DNA from: Enchytraeus crypticus
Taxonomy: Eukaryota; Annelida; Clitellata; Enchytraeida; Enchytraeidae
Assembly: GCA_905160935.1 (NCBI GenBank)
Contig: CAJHZI010000521.1
Span: 464,501-528,500, forward strand
Direction: 5' to 3'
Length of the DNA stretch: 64,000 nt
Positions within the stretch are counted from its first letter, which is position 1; each line of letters starts with the position of its first letter. Made by a program: the position numbers and the translations under genes. The notes beneath the pieces are model-generated. The model had not been told where the DNA came from and searched no databases. It was given only the letters and a program-made list of their open reading frames with translations. Of this stretch, positions 21,739 to 31,539 are shown piece after piece.

Positions 21739-22469
21739 TGTACAGTTAGCCTAATTGTATCAAAATAGTCACTTCATACATTCTATTATTGAGCGTAGGC
21801 CTACATCTACTTCCTTATCCGTCATCATCGGATAGGACGAAAATAGAAAACAAACAAAACAAAAATCCAATGATACTAATAGTAAAACAAAATTGTTATT
21901 GGTCAAACCACCGAACCATAGAATTTACCTTTCAGTTTTAGACGTATTCTCCATCACACAGCACTCCACTAGCTGCCTTTTACTCTGCCCTTCTAGCCTG
22001 GATCCTACTAGTAGCCTCCTTTTGCAGCTTCCCATACTCTTCTATTAATTATAGATCCTAAGCGCTTAACATCTGGTTACATTCCTCAGAAGTGCCCCCT
22101 GACTGATAACTCTTTCTTCGTTTAACCCTTCACCTATCCATCTACTCTACAAATGCTCCGTTTTGTCCTTATTCACCCTAAGCCCTTTACTCTCCGATGC
22201 CTCTCCCACATCTTCTAATCTCTCCACGGTGTCTTCTACTATCACCAAATCATCTGCAATGAAGCCTCCCTAATAAACTCCCTAGAGCAACTCAGCCACA
22301 ATCAAAATAAATAAGTAATGACTTAGAAATGATCCTTGTTATATATTGTATTATATCATTGTATAAATTGTAATTTATACTACAATGACCAAAATCTAAA
22401 AAGTAATACAATACATGTATGACAAGTAACAGATTCGAAAATATAGCCACAGCCGTAGCAGTGACCGAC

Positions 22470-22709
22470 CTCTGCGAGTGAAGCGTTAGTCAGCCCATAT
22501 CCAGATAAAGCAAATACTTTCAAATTAGAGTCCAATTCAGAAAATAATCTGCTAAATCTGGATAACGAGACATCATCATCAGGCGGCCGAAATACAATTG
22601 TTGAGTCACTAAATTTGAGAAAAGAAGCATCAGGAAGGTGAGATTGAACTAGCTGTGTAAGTAACCATATTTTATCAGACATGTGCCGGTTATCTTTCTG
22701 AGTATCCTT
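22470..22709 (-). pseudogene. Duplicated ABCA exon 7, antisense pseudo-exon
   Basis: An 80-codon open segment matches exon 7 at 59559-59798 with about five amino-acid replacements (R to Q in KDTRKDN; G to W and I to L in DKIGLITQ; L to P in VFRLPDD; E to A in ASLEEV). Acceptor TTGCAG and donor GTCGGT are still present on the minus strand. It lies antisense to the ABCA gene and therefore cannot join its normal transcript. The replacement of usually conserved residues suggests relaxed selection. Confidence 0.85.
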
Positions 22710-22869
22710 CTGCAATGCAAAATATACCATCTAAGTTATAAAACAAAATAATAGTATCAAACACACAAAATGATAAGCATATTTTGTTTCTTTATGATAT
22801 TCAAAATAATTATGTCTATACTTAATTGTACTGTACCAAACAGTGACTGGCTATCATAAATCACAGCAT

Positions 22870-22940
22870 GGACAAAGAGAGAGAGAGAGAGAGAGAGAGA
22901 TTGAGTGAGGGAACCGTACCACCAGGTAAGGTTCCCTCAA

Positions 22941-22996
<56 letters not shown>
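22870..22996. repeat. (GA)n / (CT)n palindrome
   Basis: A (GA)n run, GAGGGAACCGTACC, ACCAGGTAAGGTTCCCTC and a (CT)n run form a long imperfect inverted repeat able to fold as one hairpin. The same structure, inverted, is at 59260-59393. Confidence 0.9.
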
Positions 22997-22997
<1 letters not shown>

Positions 22998-23285
22998 GTC
23001 GGAATTAAAAAATAGCAGTAAGATTTCGATTAACCGAAACTGAAATAACACCTGACGCTGACGATTAAATTACATTTAAATTGAAATGAAGTTCACAACT
23101 GAAATTGAATACATTGTTCCAATTGAAATTGAACTGATTGATCAACAATTCAATTTAAATTAAAAAGTGTTTCAACAATCGAAACTCTGAAATGCATATC
23201 GATTGTTCGCACATTAAGACTTTCCTCATTTGCCTAACTAGTCAATGGCAAATCTTGAAATTCTGGAGTAATAACTATATCCATA

Positions 23286-23332
23286 CACGTCCATACAATA
23301 GCGTGGTTTGCACCACGCTTTTGTATGGACGT
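23286..23332. repeat. 21-bp foldback at junction of inverted duplication
   Basis: CACGTCCATACAATAGCGTGG (23286-23306) is followed after a short loop by its near-perfect reverse complement (23312-23332). The second arm is the normal RTE sequence; the first is the same RTE stretch in opposite orientation. It lies at the right-hand junction of the insertion. Confidence 0.85.
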
Positions 23333-23714
23333 GAAACATGGACTTTAAAGAAGGAAGATATTAGGAAACTGGAGGCATTGAAAATGTGGATTTGGAGAAG
23401 AATGGAGAGGATTAGTTGGACTCAAAAGGTTACAAATGAGAAAGTCCTGGAGAGAGTTGGCACAGATAGACAGTTGATAAATGTATTAAGAAATAGGAAG
23501 AAGAGATGGATAAGACACATTCTAAGGGGGGAAGGTCTATTAAAAGAGGTCATAGAAGGTAGAATGGAAGGAAAAAGAGGCAGGGGCAGACCGAGATTAG
23601 GTATGTTAGATGATTTAAAGATCCACTCTTATGTGGAAATGAAGAGGTAGGCGGAAGACAGAGAAGAGTGGAGGCGTTATGAACCATGGACCTGCCAGTA
23701 AGCAGTGCTCTAAA

Positions 23715-23717
<3 letters not shown>
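23305..23717 (+). pseudogene. RTE-type LINE C-terminus and 3' end, part 2
   Basis: Continuation of 20797-21738 after the inserted exon-7 copy: LLYGRETWTLKKEDIRKLEA, MWIWRRMERISWTQKVTNE, GTDRQLINVLRNRKKRWI, GHILRGE-like and GKRGRGRPRLGMLDDL blocks, about 115 codons open. The last ~70 bp (ATGAACCATGGACCTGCCAG, then GCAGTGCTCTAAAAG) are the family 3' terminus and abut a (TA)n run. This is the best preserved copy of the 3' part in the window. Confidence 0.88.

Positions 23718-23772
<55 letters not shown>
23718..23772. repeat. (TA)n microsatellite after RTE 3' end
   Basis: Pure TA run beginning immediately at the RTE 3' end. Confidence 0.97.
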
Positions 23773-23774
<2 letters not shown>

Positions 23775-24961
23775 GTATGTATGCCTATACATGTAATATT
23801 TAATTTATGCATTTAATATTTAATTTATCTATGCATATATATTAGCAGTGTTGTATATTAACTATGTAGAAATACAAGTACTTCATTACAAGCAAAAAAT
23901 ACTCAACCGATACTTTTACTTTTAAGGAAATGGCCAATTTGTCTGGGTAATCTCTACAAAGGTATCTGGGTATCTGTTACAAAGTATTTTTTGGTACTCT
24001 TACTTGCACTTTTACAGTTGCTGAAGCGAAAAGTCGCGTTACTTTAGAAAAAATGTATAGATATAAATCACCTTTTTGAAATAATAAATGCCAGGAGTGT
24101 AAAAAATGATACAAATTAATCTCTGCCATATTTATGAATTGGCTACTTGTCTATAAATTTTTAATGAATGTGTGATGATCAAACGGCTCGAATATCAACT
24201 TTCGACAATTTGCGCAGCGTGAATTATGCCGGAGTGGGGGGGGGGGAGCGTGCATCGTTGCTCTAGGAGAATATGGATGCCCTTGTGCCTGTGCGATAGT
24301 TTTAGAGTGCTTGCATGCATTAGTATTCAAGAAACACGAGTGCATAAAATGTACAATTTTTCAAAATATGTATTATTTAAGAGTATAGACTTTATTTCAT
24401 AATACATGATAGATTCAAACAAATACTTAGAAAAAAGGAAAGTAAACGAAGAGAAACAACATTTAGCATACATGTTAAAGCTATGCAAATCTAGTAATTT
24501 AGAAGCGACAAAAACAAATCAACGTAATTATTCATTAGATTATTCAATAGGTAGCAGTTTTTCAACGTAGATCCAATTTTTTAATCATATTTTAGCAACA
24601 GATGAAGTATTATGTTTCCTTTGTAAGTGGACAGGAGACCAATAGCAAGGAAGTAGGCCCTTATTTAAAGAAGGGGAGAGAAATAAGTAGACGAAGAGAT
24701 AAAACTCTAATAATAAGAGATACACATCCAAAGAAAGGACAGTCACATCAGCTATGACATGCTCATTTAATTAATTACATGGAAGAAAGCTGGTTCATTG
24801 GTTATCATTCACACACTGAAATGAAGAGAGAGAAAGAGAGAGAAAATGAATGTCATAGCAAGAATGAATGTCATGGCAAACTAATTAACTTAATGAAGGA
24901 CAGAAATGCGGACCTAGTGGAAGCGGCGATCGTGTGAACGATCCGATTCCACTACTATTTA
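23773..24961. other. Intron 3 distal part, possible hAT-like end
   Basis: 23846-24010 contains CAGTGTTGTATATTAACTAT followed by AAGTACTT/AAGTATTTTTTGG-type motifs as seen at ends of some hAT elements (weak). A run of 15 G residues occurs at about 24235-24247. The rest is AT-rich without recognisable features. Confidence 0.35.
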
Positions 24962-24962
24962 T

Positions 24963-25021
<59 letters not shown>

Positions 25022-25153
25022 TATATATCTTATATTATATTATATATATTATATTATATTATTTATATTATATTATATTATTATATTATATTATATTATA
25101 TTATTATATATTATATTATATATATTATATTATATATATTATATATATTATAT

Positions 25154-25197
<44 letters not shown>
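24962..25197. repeat. Complex TA / TATTA microsatellite
   Basis: (TA)n at 24965-25010, a mixed TATAT/ATTAT array to about 25150, then (TA)n to 25197. Entirely A and T over long stretches. Confidence 0.97.
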
Positions 25198-25199
<2 letters not shown>

Positions 25200-25285
25200 C
25201 TAAAAGCTAAGCTAAGGTTAGCGTCAGTTTCCTCATTCGAAAAGGATGTCAGTGACGGGCGAGCCCTGGATTTGAACCCCGCCAA
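25198..25285 (-). repeat. tRNA-derived SINE (family 3), minus strand
   Basis: Minus strand: box B GGGGTTCAAATCCAGGGC, then GCTCGCCCGTCACTGACATC and GAATGAGGAAACTGACGCTA. The same order occurs at 28880-29000 and 48100-48235. It replaces the outer part of the adjacent mariner left TIR. Confidence 0.72.
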
Positions 25286-26944
25286 TTTCTGATGGGGTGG
25301 CCAATTTTCATCCAATTTTATGCATAGATTGGCCAGTTATGCAAGTTTCAGCAGAGCAACCCCCCATTTTTATCTAATTCGGGAGTATTAAAAAATAATT
25401 TAGCATTAGATCTAAGGATGTGAATAAATTTTATGCCGCAGAAGTTATTTATGCCTACCCAGTAAGACAGTGAGCTGTTCAGATGTCTAGGCTACTGTCT
25501 AGGCCACCGCCTAGACTTTAGGCCTACTCTCTAGCCCACAGCTGCTGCAACAAACTTTGGCTGGGCCGCTGTGCGCAGCGCGCACAATCTGCTAGCAAGC
25601 TACTGTCAACATGGCGATATCTGACTATGACAAGATGCGCATCCAAACGCTGCGCGAGCAGGGCTTTGGCGCTAGAGCAATTAAATCGCAATATCAAGAA
25701 AAAACTTGGAGCATTCCACAGCTTCATGGGATATGCAAGCACTTTGATGAAACAGGGGCTGCACCTGAGCGTAAGCGTGGAAGCGGGCGGAAGTAATCCG
25801 CCAGATCCACTCCTAACATTGCTGCAGTTGAGGAGCTGATATGTTAACAAGATGGCTGGCCTGGTACGAGCTTCAGCACTCGACAGATTGCTACTCAACT
25901 AGGTATCTGCGAGAAATCTGTCTGCAACATTGCTAGGTGCGATCTTGGACTCAAGTGCTTCAAACGTAGGGTCTGTCCAGGTTATTAATTTGGCTACCAG
26001 AGATAAAAGACTCATCGATGCTCTCAGCTGCTAAACCGTATGACTTGCGAACACGAAACGGACATTTTTCACGGACGAAAAAATTTTTTACATCAGTCCA
26101 TCAGTCAAAACAACCGTGTGTGGGCAGCGGGGAAAAAGGAGAAAATCAGCTCCGAGCGACTGCTTGTTCAACGTGCTAAGTTCAATGAGCGTGTTATGGT
26201 TTCGTCTGGCGTTTGCTACAACGGTAAGGGCAGATTGCACTTCATTGACGAGAAGGTAAAGGTGAACGCTCAGTATTACGTCAGTACTTTACTTCCCAAG
26301 CTGTTTGATGATAGCGATGCTCTTTTACCAAATGGTTTCATCTTTCAGCAGGATGGTGCTCCGGCTCATGCTTCTCGTCATGCACAGGAATGGATCAGCG
26401 AGAGAAACCAGGATTTCATTCAAAAGAATGAATGGCCTCCAAAATCTCCGGATCTAAATCCTCTGGATTACCATGTTTGGGGAACCATGCTGCATCTCTA
26501 TCAGAAACACCAGCCGAAGCCTAAAAACAAGACAGAACTGCAGGAAGTGCTACAATCAATCTGGGAGAGAGTGTCCCAAGCTGGAATTAACAAGGCTGTC
26601 CTAGAGTTCCGAAAGCGACTGCAATCCTGCGTAGCAGCCGGAGAAAGCATATCGAATAGTCAGTAATGCTAGCAGATACAATTAGTTCCTTCTGAACACC
26701 ACAACGGCCCTTTTCAGGGCCAAATAAAAATTCAATAAAATATTATTTTATTTACAGTTAAAAAGGGGGGGTTTCTCTGCTGAAATTTGCATAACTGGCC
26801 AATCTATGCATTAAAATGGATGAAAATTGGCCACCCCATCAGAAATTGGTCCTTTAGTATTTGGTAAAAGTTTGGTTTGAAAATATTAACAATAGCCTGA
26901 GATATTCAAACTTTTTGCAGGTGTTATCTTTTTTTTACTCACCC

Positions 26945-26946
<2 letters not shown>
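25286..26946 (+). mobile_element. Long-TIR mariner (DD37D-type), most complete copy
   Basis: The right TIR is complete to TTTACTCACCCTG at 26946 with TA following. The left TIR starts about 110 bp inside its expected end, at CCAATTTCTGATGGGGTGGC, truncated by the SINE. A disrupted transposase fills the middle. Same family as 2848-3811 and 51673-52420. Confidence 0.88.
25611..26666 (+). pseudogene. Mariner-superfamily transposase (DD37D-type), frameshifted
   Basis: The ATG at 25611 starts MAISDYDKMRIQTLREQGFG, the first helix-turn-helix, open for 61 codons to a stop at 25794. The frame is then disturbed through about 26030 and resumes as one 208-codon stretch (26040-26666) holding WAAGKKEKI, VMVSSGVCYNGKG, IFQQDGAPAH and SPDLNPLDYHVWG. 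By count 37 residues separate the second and third catalytic aspartates. The first catalytic region is degraded near 26060 (the segment there reads ETDIFHGRKN). Not functional. Confidence 0.88.

Positions 26947-27010
<64 letters not shown>
26947..27010. repeat. (TA)n microsatellite between two mariners
   Basis: TA run with one CATATA interruption, directly bounded by the right end of one mariner and the left end of another. Confidence 0.97.
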
Positions 27011-27013
<3 letters not shown>

Positions 27014-27622
27014 TGTGAGTCATAAAAAACATGTGCGCAGTATTTCGTCCACAACTTTGACATCTGAGAACCGATTGTGAAAATATTTTCAGAATTATAA
27101 AGAAGAAGAAAAGTATTAATCATAAATCAAGTTTTTGTGACAGTTTCGGTTTAATTTAAACAATAACAGACGATTTTGCAAACATAGTCTGTTTTTGTTT
27201 AAATTTAAAAACGATGTTTACTAATGAAGATAAAGCGCTCATAAAAAACTTGTACATCCTAAAGGGCTATGGCGCACATCGGTTGATTGCCGAATTTCAA
27301 AAAAAAACTGGACGCAGGGAGGGCTAGATTGCTTATTAAAGAAATTACGCCGGGCTGGGAGCACCGATAGAAGGAAGGGCAGTGGACGACCGAAGATCAT
27401 AAGAACTAAGCATTCTGTAGCGATTGATTTACTGAAACTGAATATTTTCCGTCGCGCATAATTTCGAGCACTGCTTCAACGCAAAAATAATAATTAACAG
27501 TCACTTAACGATATTTTATAGCAAATGTTATCCTGATTATAACTTTGCAAGAAGTTGAAAAATCGGTTCACTAATACCAAAGTTATGAGCGAGAGACTGC
27601 GCATATGTTTTTTTTACTCATA

Positions 27623-27623
<1 letters not shown>
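27011..27623 (+). mobile_element. Deleted mariner (MITE-like), related to 6382-8364
   Basis: About 613 bp with TIRs CACTGTGAGTCATAAAAAAC and its inverted counterpart CATATGTTTTTTTTACTCAT, flanked by TA. It keeps the first ~55 codons of a transposase (MFTNEDKALIKNLYILKGYG, parallel to MVFSKEDRILIYEMRIAKGY of the intact copy) and then loses the catalytic part. Confidence 0.85.

Positions 27624-27697
<74 letters not shown>
27624..27697. repeat. (TA)n microsatellite
   Basis: Pure TA run at the right edge of the deleted mariner, 31 bp from exon 4. Confidence 0.97.
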
Positions 27698-27699
<2 letters not shown>

Positions 27700-27728
27700 T
27701 GATTTTATTTCTTCATGGTTTGATACAG

Positions 27729-27871
27729 TCTGACTGTTGAAGAGCATTTAACATTCTACGGATCTTTGAAGAGTGATATGACTAAAGATCAACTAATGAA
27801 GGAAGCCAGTCAAATGATCATGGATGTAGGTCTTCCTCATAAGCATCATACCCTCAGCAAAAACTTAAGCG
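27729..27871 (+). CDS. ABCA-family transporter, exon 4: helical subdomain of NBD1
   Basis: 143 bases after the acceptor TGATACAG. The leading T completes an Asn codon, then LTVEEHLTFYGSLK, 47 full codons, and a final G of the signature glycine codon (LSKNLSG split across the intron). LTVEEHLxFY is a hallmark of the segment after the Q-loop in ABCA NBD1. The donor is G|GTATCG. The acceptor is only 31 bp downstream of a (TA)n tract that has replaced the usual polypyrimidine run, so splice efficiency could be affected. No stops. Confidence 0.95.
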
Positions 27872-28235
27872 GTATCGATATTTCATTATCTTTATAACAT
27901 AACGTGTTTAAGATAACATGAGCTGAGATCAACTCACACTCTTTACACTGACTCTGATTCTATGGAATAACGAGAGTCTTTGCTTACTGGCCTTTCTGGC
28001 TGACTGGACTGGAAATTTTAACTTCGTAATTCATGATAGTATTACAAGAGAACTGGGTTCCAGATAGTACCGTTTTCGCCTGGAATTAGTCCTGCTGCTT
28101 TGAGGAACTACTAGTGTAATATTAGTGTACTACTAGTGTACTCGCCTATTAACAACATGACTGACTCTTTTAGTAAACTCTCTCTGTCTATCTCTCTCAA
28201 AACATACATGTATATATACATGTGCGTTTATATAA
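27872..28235. other. Intron 4 proximal part
   Basis: Unique-looking sequence without a recognisable element. Confidence 0.4.
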
Positions 28236-28265
28236 CACATGTATAGTATATATATATAGATATAT

Positions 28266-28317
<52 letters not shown>

Positions 28318-28344
28318 TCATGTATATACACATATGTATAATTG

Positions 28345-28384
<40 letters not shown>

Positions 28385-28459
28385 ATTATATATATATATT
28401 ATATGATAATATAGATATATATATATATATGTATATATATATGTTATCTATGCTGTATA

Positions 28460-28530
<71 letters not shown>
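28236..28530. repeat. Compound (TA)n microsatellite
   Basis: Several long TA runs with GATATA, CATATG and TGATAATATAG interruptions. Confidence 0.95.
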
Positions 28531-28536
<6 letters not shown>

Positions 28537-28554
28537 TCATCTACATGTATATCT

Positions 28555-29120
28555 CCCGCTTTCCTATTCATGTTCACATATGAGTGGATCTTTACATCAT
28601 CTAACATTACTAATATCCGCCTACCTCTGCCTCTGTTTCATTCCATTCTGTTCTGCCTTCTATGACCTGTTTTAGTAGATTTTCCTCCCTTTGAATGTGT
28701 CCTATCCAACTCTTCTTTTTGTTTCTTAATGCATTTATCAATGGTCTATCTTTACCAACTTTCTCAATAACTTTCTCGTTTGTAACCTTTTGGGTTCAGC
28801 TAATCCTTTCCATTCTTCTTTACAGCCACATTTCCAACGCCTCTAGTTTCTTGATATTTTTCTTCCATATTTTCTTTTATACGTGCGATATCGGTAAGTT
28901 ATTCGACTGCAGATCAGTATGTACGGGGTTCAAATACTGGGCTTGCCCGTCACTGGCATCGCTTTCGAGTGAGTGAAATTGACGTTAACATTAGATTTTT
29001 TAATTTAAATATTTGAAACTCCCTACGTGTTCTAAGTTCGTATCATTTATTGTAATGTTGACTTCACCTCTATCCTGGGACACCCTCGTCACTTTTGTCT
29101 TTTTGATGTTAATTTAGTCT
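28555..29120 (-). mobile_element. RTE-type LINE fragment split by a SINE
   Basis: Minus strand: 28555-28870 holds the C-terminal block (WGCKEEWKGLAEP-type, counterpart of MWIWRRMERISWTQ, and the GTDRQ region). 29005-29115 continues upstream with the VNITIN/EQVRSFKYLG counterpart. A SINE occupies 28872-29004. The nucleotide match to the other RTE copies is clear, with many indels. Confidence 0.75.
28872..29004 (+). repeat. tRNA-derived SINE (family 3), plus strand
   Basis: Contains ATTCGACTGCAGATCAGTAT, box B GGGGTTCAAATACTGGGC and GCCCGTCACTGGCATCGCTT. Inserted between the two RTE pieces. Confidence 0.7.
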
Positions 29121-29139
29121 CTGTTCTTTCCTTCAGATT

Positions 29140-30213
29140 CCTTAGATTAGGCAAATACGTCCATTCCTTACTAGAACTTCAGCCACTCTCTTTGCTAATT
29201 CTATAGTTCATTCAAAGCTTGATTACTGTAATTCATTATTTTATGGATTGCCTTCTTCTCTTAATCGTTTGCAGCACGTCCAAAACTCTCTCGCACGTGT
29301 TGCTTGCAAATCCGCTAGACTTCAATCTCGCTCTCTTTCTTTACTTCGCAGTCGTCACTGGCTCCCTGTCAATCAACGTATAAAATATATCACTATTAAC
29401 TTTCAAAACTCTTCTATTAGACAAGACTTCTTACTTATCTGAGATTCTTATTCCTATCGTATCTCACGTGCACTTCGTTCCACTGATGCTAATCTTCTCT
29501 CTGTTCTAAATATTCTCACATCAGTGGGCAGACGTTCATTTTCTTGACGTTCCTGACATCATCCTTGTATGAGAAAACGAACGTTAAACCTTTATTTATT
29601 ATTATTATTATTTATGCCGCACCCACAATCTGGAACTCTTTACGTATTTATCTTCGCTCTTGTTCTTCATTTTCAACTTTCTCTAGTAAACTTAACATAC
29701 ATAACGGCACACTGGGTCAGGAAGCACAGATGCTTGTTTAAGACCCATTTCCTCCTTCCTCTCCATGGTTATTAGTAATCGTTGCCTTTTGTTGGCCCAT
29801 CAAGTGCAGCCGGCGAGGATTTAAGAATAACCTTCCATCACCCTGGGATTTTTTCCTTCCTAAGCTTTTACCAACACTCGGTCTTCCAAGGTGATCGACC
29901 CACAAAGTACTAACCGAGGTCGATGCAGCTTAACTTCGATAATTGACGCGCAACTAAACCAAGTGTGTTAATCCCGCCGTCTAATTAAACATAAGACTTG
30001 ACTTTTCCCTCGGCAGACATAATCGATCTACTTTGACCATTTTTGATCACCGGACCGGCTTTCGTTGAGGACCTTATTCTTTTCAGCGAATTTCTTTTGC
30101 AGCTTGTCTTGGGTGAATTGATCTATAGTGATGTTTGCTGTGGGGCGTCCCTGACATCATCCTTGGATGAGGACGGACGTTAAGCCTTCATTATTATTAT
30201 TATTATTATTATC
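29140..30213 (+). mobile_element. L2/CR1-like LINE, 3' fragment
   Basis: The translated segment carries the post-RT region typical of CR1/L2 elements: SKLDYCNSLF-like, SLNRLQHVQNSLARVACKSA, LRSRHWLPVNQRIKY and, after a nested tail, PTIWNSL. Several frameshifts. It ends with GACATCATCCTTGGATGAGG, ACGGACGTTAAGCC and an (ATT)n tail at 30190-30213. Confidence 0.82.
29546..29612 (+). mobile_element. Solo L2/CR1-like 3' tail nested in the same LINE family
   Basis: GACGTTCCTGACATCATCCT, then ACGTTAAACC and (TTATTA)n, inserted between the codons for GRRSFS and AAPTIWNSL of the surrounding element. The same tail ends the element at 30213. Confidence 0.75.
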
Positions 30214-30491
30214 AATCTTCAACTCGGACTTTTTAGTGCACTGCGAGATAAGAAGCTTTATAATTTTCTAAGAAGGTTCGCGGTAATCATTAATCCAAGT
30301 TAGTATTACAGAAAACTTTGTGCAAAGAGAGTTTCTGATGTAGGCCGAGTAAAGACTGAGATTGGTGATATTGATGTCTGAACAATAAAAGATAAAACGA
30401 CTAATTAAACTGCATTAAACTGCATGCTCGAGATGTATGTCGATTTTTGCATTTTTTTTAGATTTAAAGCGTAATAACTTATATTCCCAAC
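30214..30491. other. Intron 4 flank of Polinton, with left target site
   Basis: No gene seen. The last six bases CCCAAC (30486-30491) are the left target duplication of the Polinton. Confidence 0.6.
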
Positions 30492-30600
30492 AGTAGTAGG
30501 AATTTTGGGGGGTTCAGACAAATTGCAGTTTTAAGGCAAATTTTTACATCACCATGTTTATTTAAAGACATATAGCCTTTTCTGCCTTGAGCATAACTTA
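30492..30600. repeat. Polinton left terminal inverted repeat
   Basis: Starts AGTAGTAGGAATTTT; includes CATCACCATGTTTATTTAAA and TAGCCTTTTCTGCCTTGA, both found inverted at the right end. Confidence 0.93.
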
Positions 30601-30843
30601 ATTATTTACATGTATATGAACTTTAAAAAATTAGCTGCAGCACTCGAGGTACTGTATAGCTGAAAGTTTAATAATTAAACTGCTGGAAAAACCCCAGTCA
30701 CAAATTAAGCTAACCGACGGCCGCTCAACTGCTCTAAATAACATTACATGTATGTAAAGCGAAAGTAAAAGCCTACATATATTCCTATATACAAAAGCTG
30801 ATACAGTTTTAATGGTATATTTACTATTAAAACTTTTAATCAA

Positions 30844-31251
30844 TCAAATGATTGTAACTCTAAAACACCCATCAACTATCTTTCCATCGTTTTTAGCATA
30901 ATACATTGTATGATGGTTTGTTTTTTTAGCAGCTTCATACATAGATTTGTATAGTGTAACTTCGCCGGTTTCTGTATTTTCCAATCTTACACGTTTTGGC
31001 TTAGTTCGTATAGTGCTTAAGCACTCAAATTTCGGGTCTATCACTTTGTTTGGGTCTACCTCTTTTGGTGGATATATTCTAGGTCTTCCTATTTTTCTTT
31101 TAGTCTCCGCTTCTTCCTTTGGTGGGTCCATTTTTAATAGTCCATTTTCAAATGCTAAAACTAACAATTCCGGTTTTCTTGATTTTTCAGGCGGTTTAAT
31201 TCCAGCATTGATCAACATTTGCTTCAACTGCTTCACCGTTTGAGTTTCCAT
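30844..31251 (-). CDS. Polinton ORF: SAP-like N-terminus plus NUMOD-like domain, intact
   Basis: 135 codons, open, ATG at 31251. The N-terminus METQTVKQLKQMLINAGIK looks like a SAP/Rho-N-type helical DNA-binding start and is shared with the small ORF at 44541-44726. A basic AT-hook-like KRKIGRPR follows at about residues 51-58, then IYPPKEVDPNK, and a C-terminal ENTETGEVTLYKSMYEAAKK...GKIVDGCFR segment resembling NUMOD1-type helix-turn-helix modules. DNA binding is inferred; no nuclease motif is visible. It is preceded by TATATAAAATG, as for other element genes, and transcribed toward the left TIR. A fragment of a homologue is at 14.3 kb. It is one of few unbroken ORFs in the element. Confidence 0.75.
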   Translation of the reverse strand: METQTVKQLKQMLINAGIKPPEKSRKPELLVLAFENGLLKMDPPKEEAETKRKIGRPRIYPPKEVDPNKVIDPKFECLSTIRTKPKRVRLENTETGEVTLYKSMYEAAKKTNHHTMYYAKNDGKIVDGCFRVTII

Positions 31252-31539
31252 TTTATATATGTAGAAAAATAAATTTAAACCAAAATTAATATTTTATTTT
31301 AAAGTTGTCTACTTTAATTTAATTATGTTTGCAAGTTCATGGAACGAGTTTCTCCACGTATCATCGCTGAACTTTCAGCAGCTGCTGTTCTATGCTAATA
31401 CGTGTTGTTTACAGCGTGCAGTCTCCTAGCCAGGCTGCAGCAGTCGCCCGCAAAAGATAAAAAAAAGATCATATCCTACTAATGTGTAACCCGTTACGTG
31501 TAACGCAAGTAGGTCAGTATACATGTACATTACGATACA
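31252..31539. other. Polinton, intergenic
   Basis: Leader of the NUMOD-like ORF, whose TTTTTCTACAT upstream sequence is also present upstream of 44726 (minus). The rest is unassigned. Confidence 0.4.

Larger units (their letters stand above)
21740..23127 (-). repeat. Inverted duplicate of the ABCA exon 7 locus
   Basis: About 1.39 kb on the minus strand matches 59135-60535 on the plus strand with scattered substitutions: LINE relic, ABCA exon 7 with flanking intron, and the (GA)n palindrome. The outer edges are CAATTAGGCTAACTG (minus strand, about 21740-21754) versus CAATTAGGGTAGCTG at 60517-60531, and ATTCAATTTCAGTTGTGAAC at both inner edges. The copy interrupts an RTE LINE, so this locus is derived and 59 kb is the original. 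Confidence 0.88.

Noticed and set aside
22380..22730. A second functional ABCA gene on the minus strand
   Set aside because: Only one exon is present, inside a LINE, with substitutions at conserved sites, and the flanks match the 59 kb intron. It is a segmental duplicate, not a gene.
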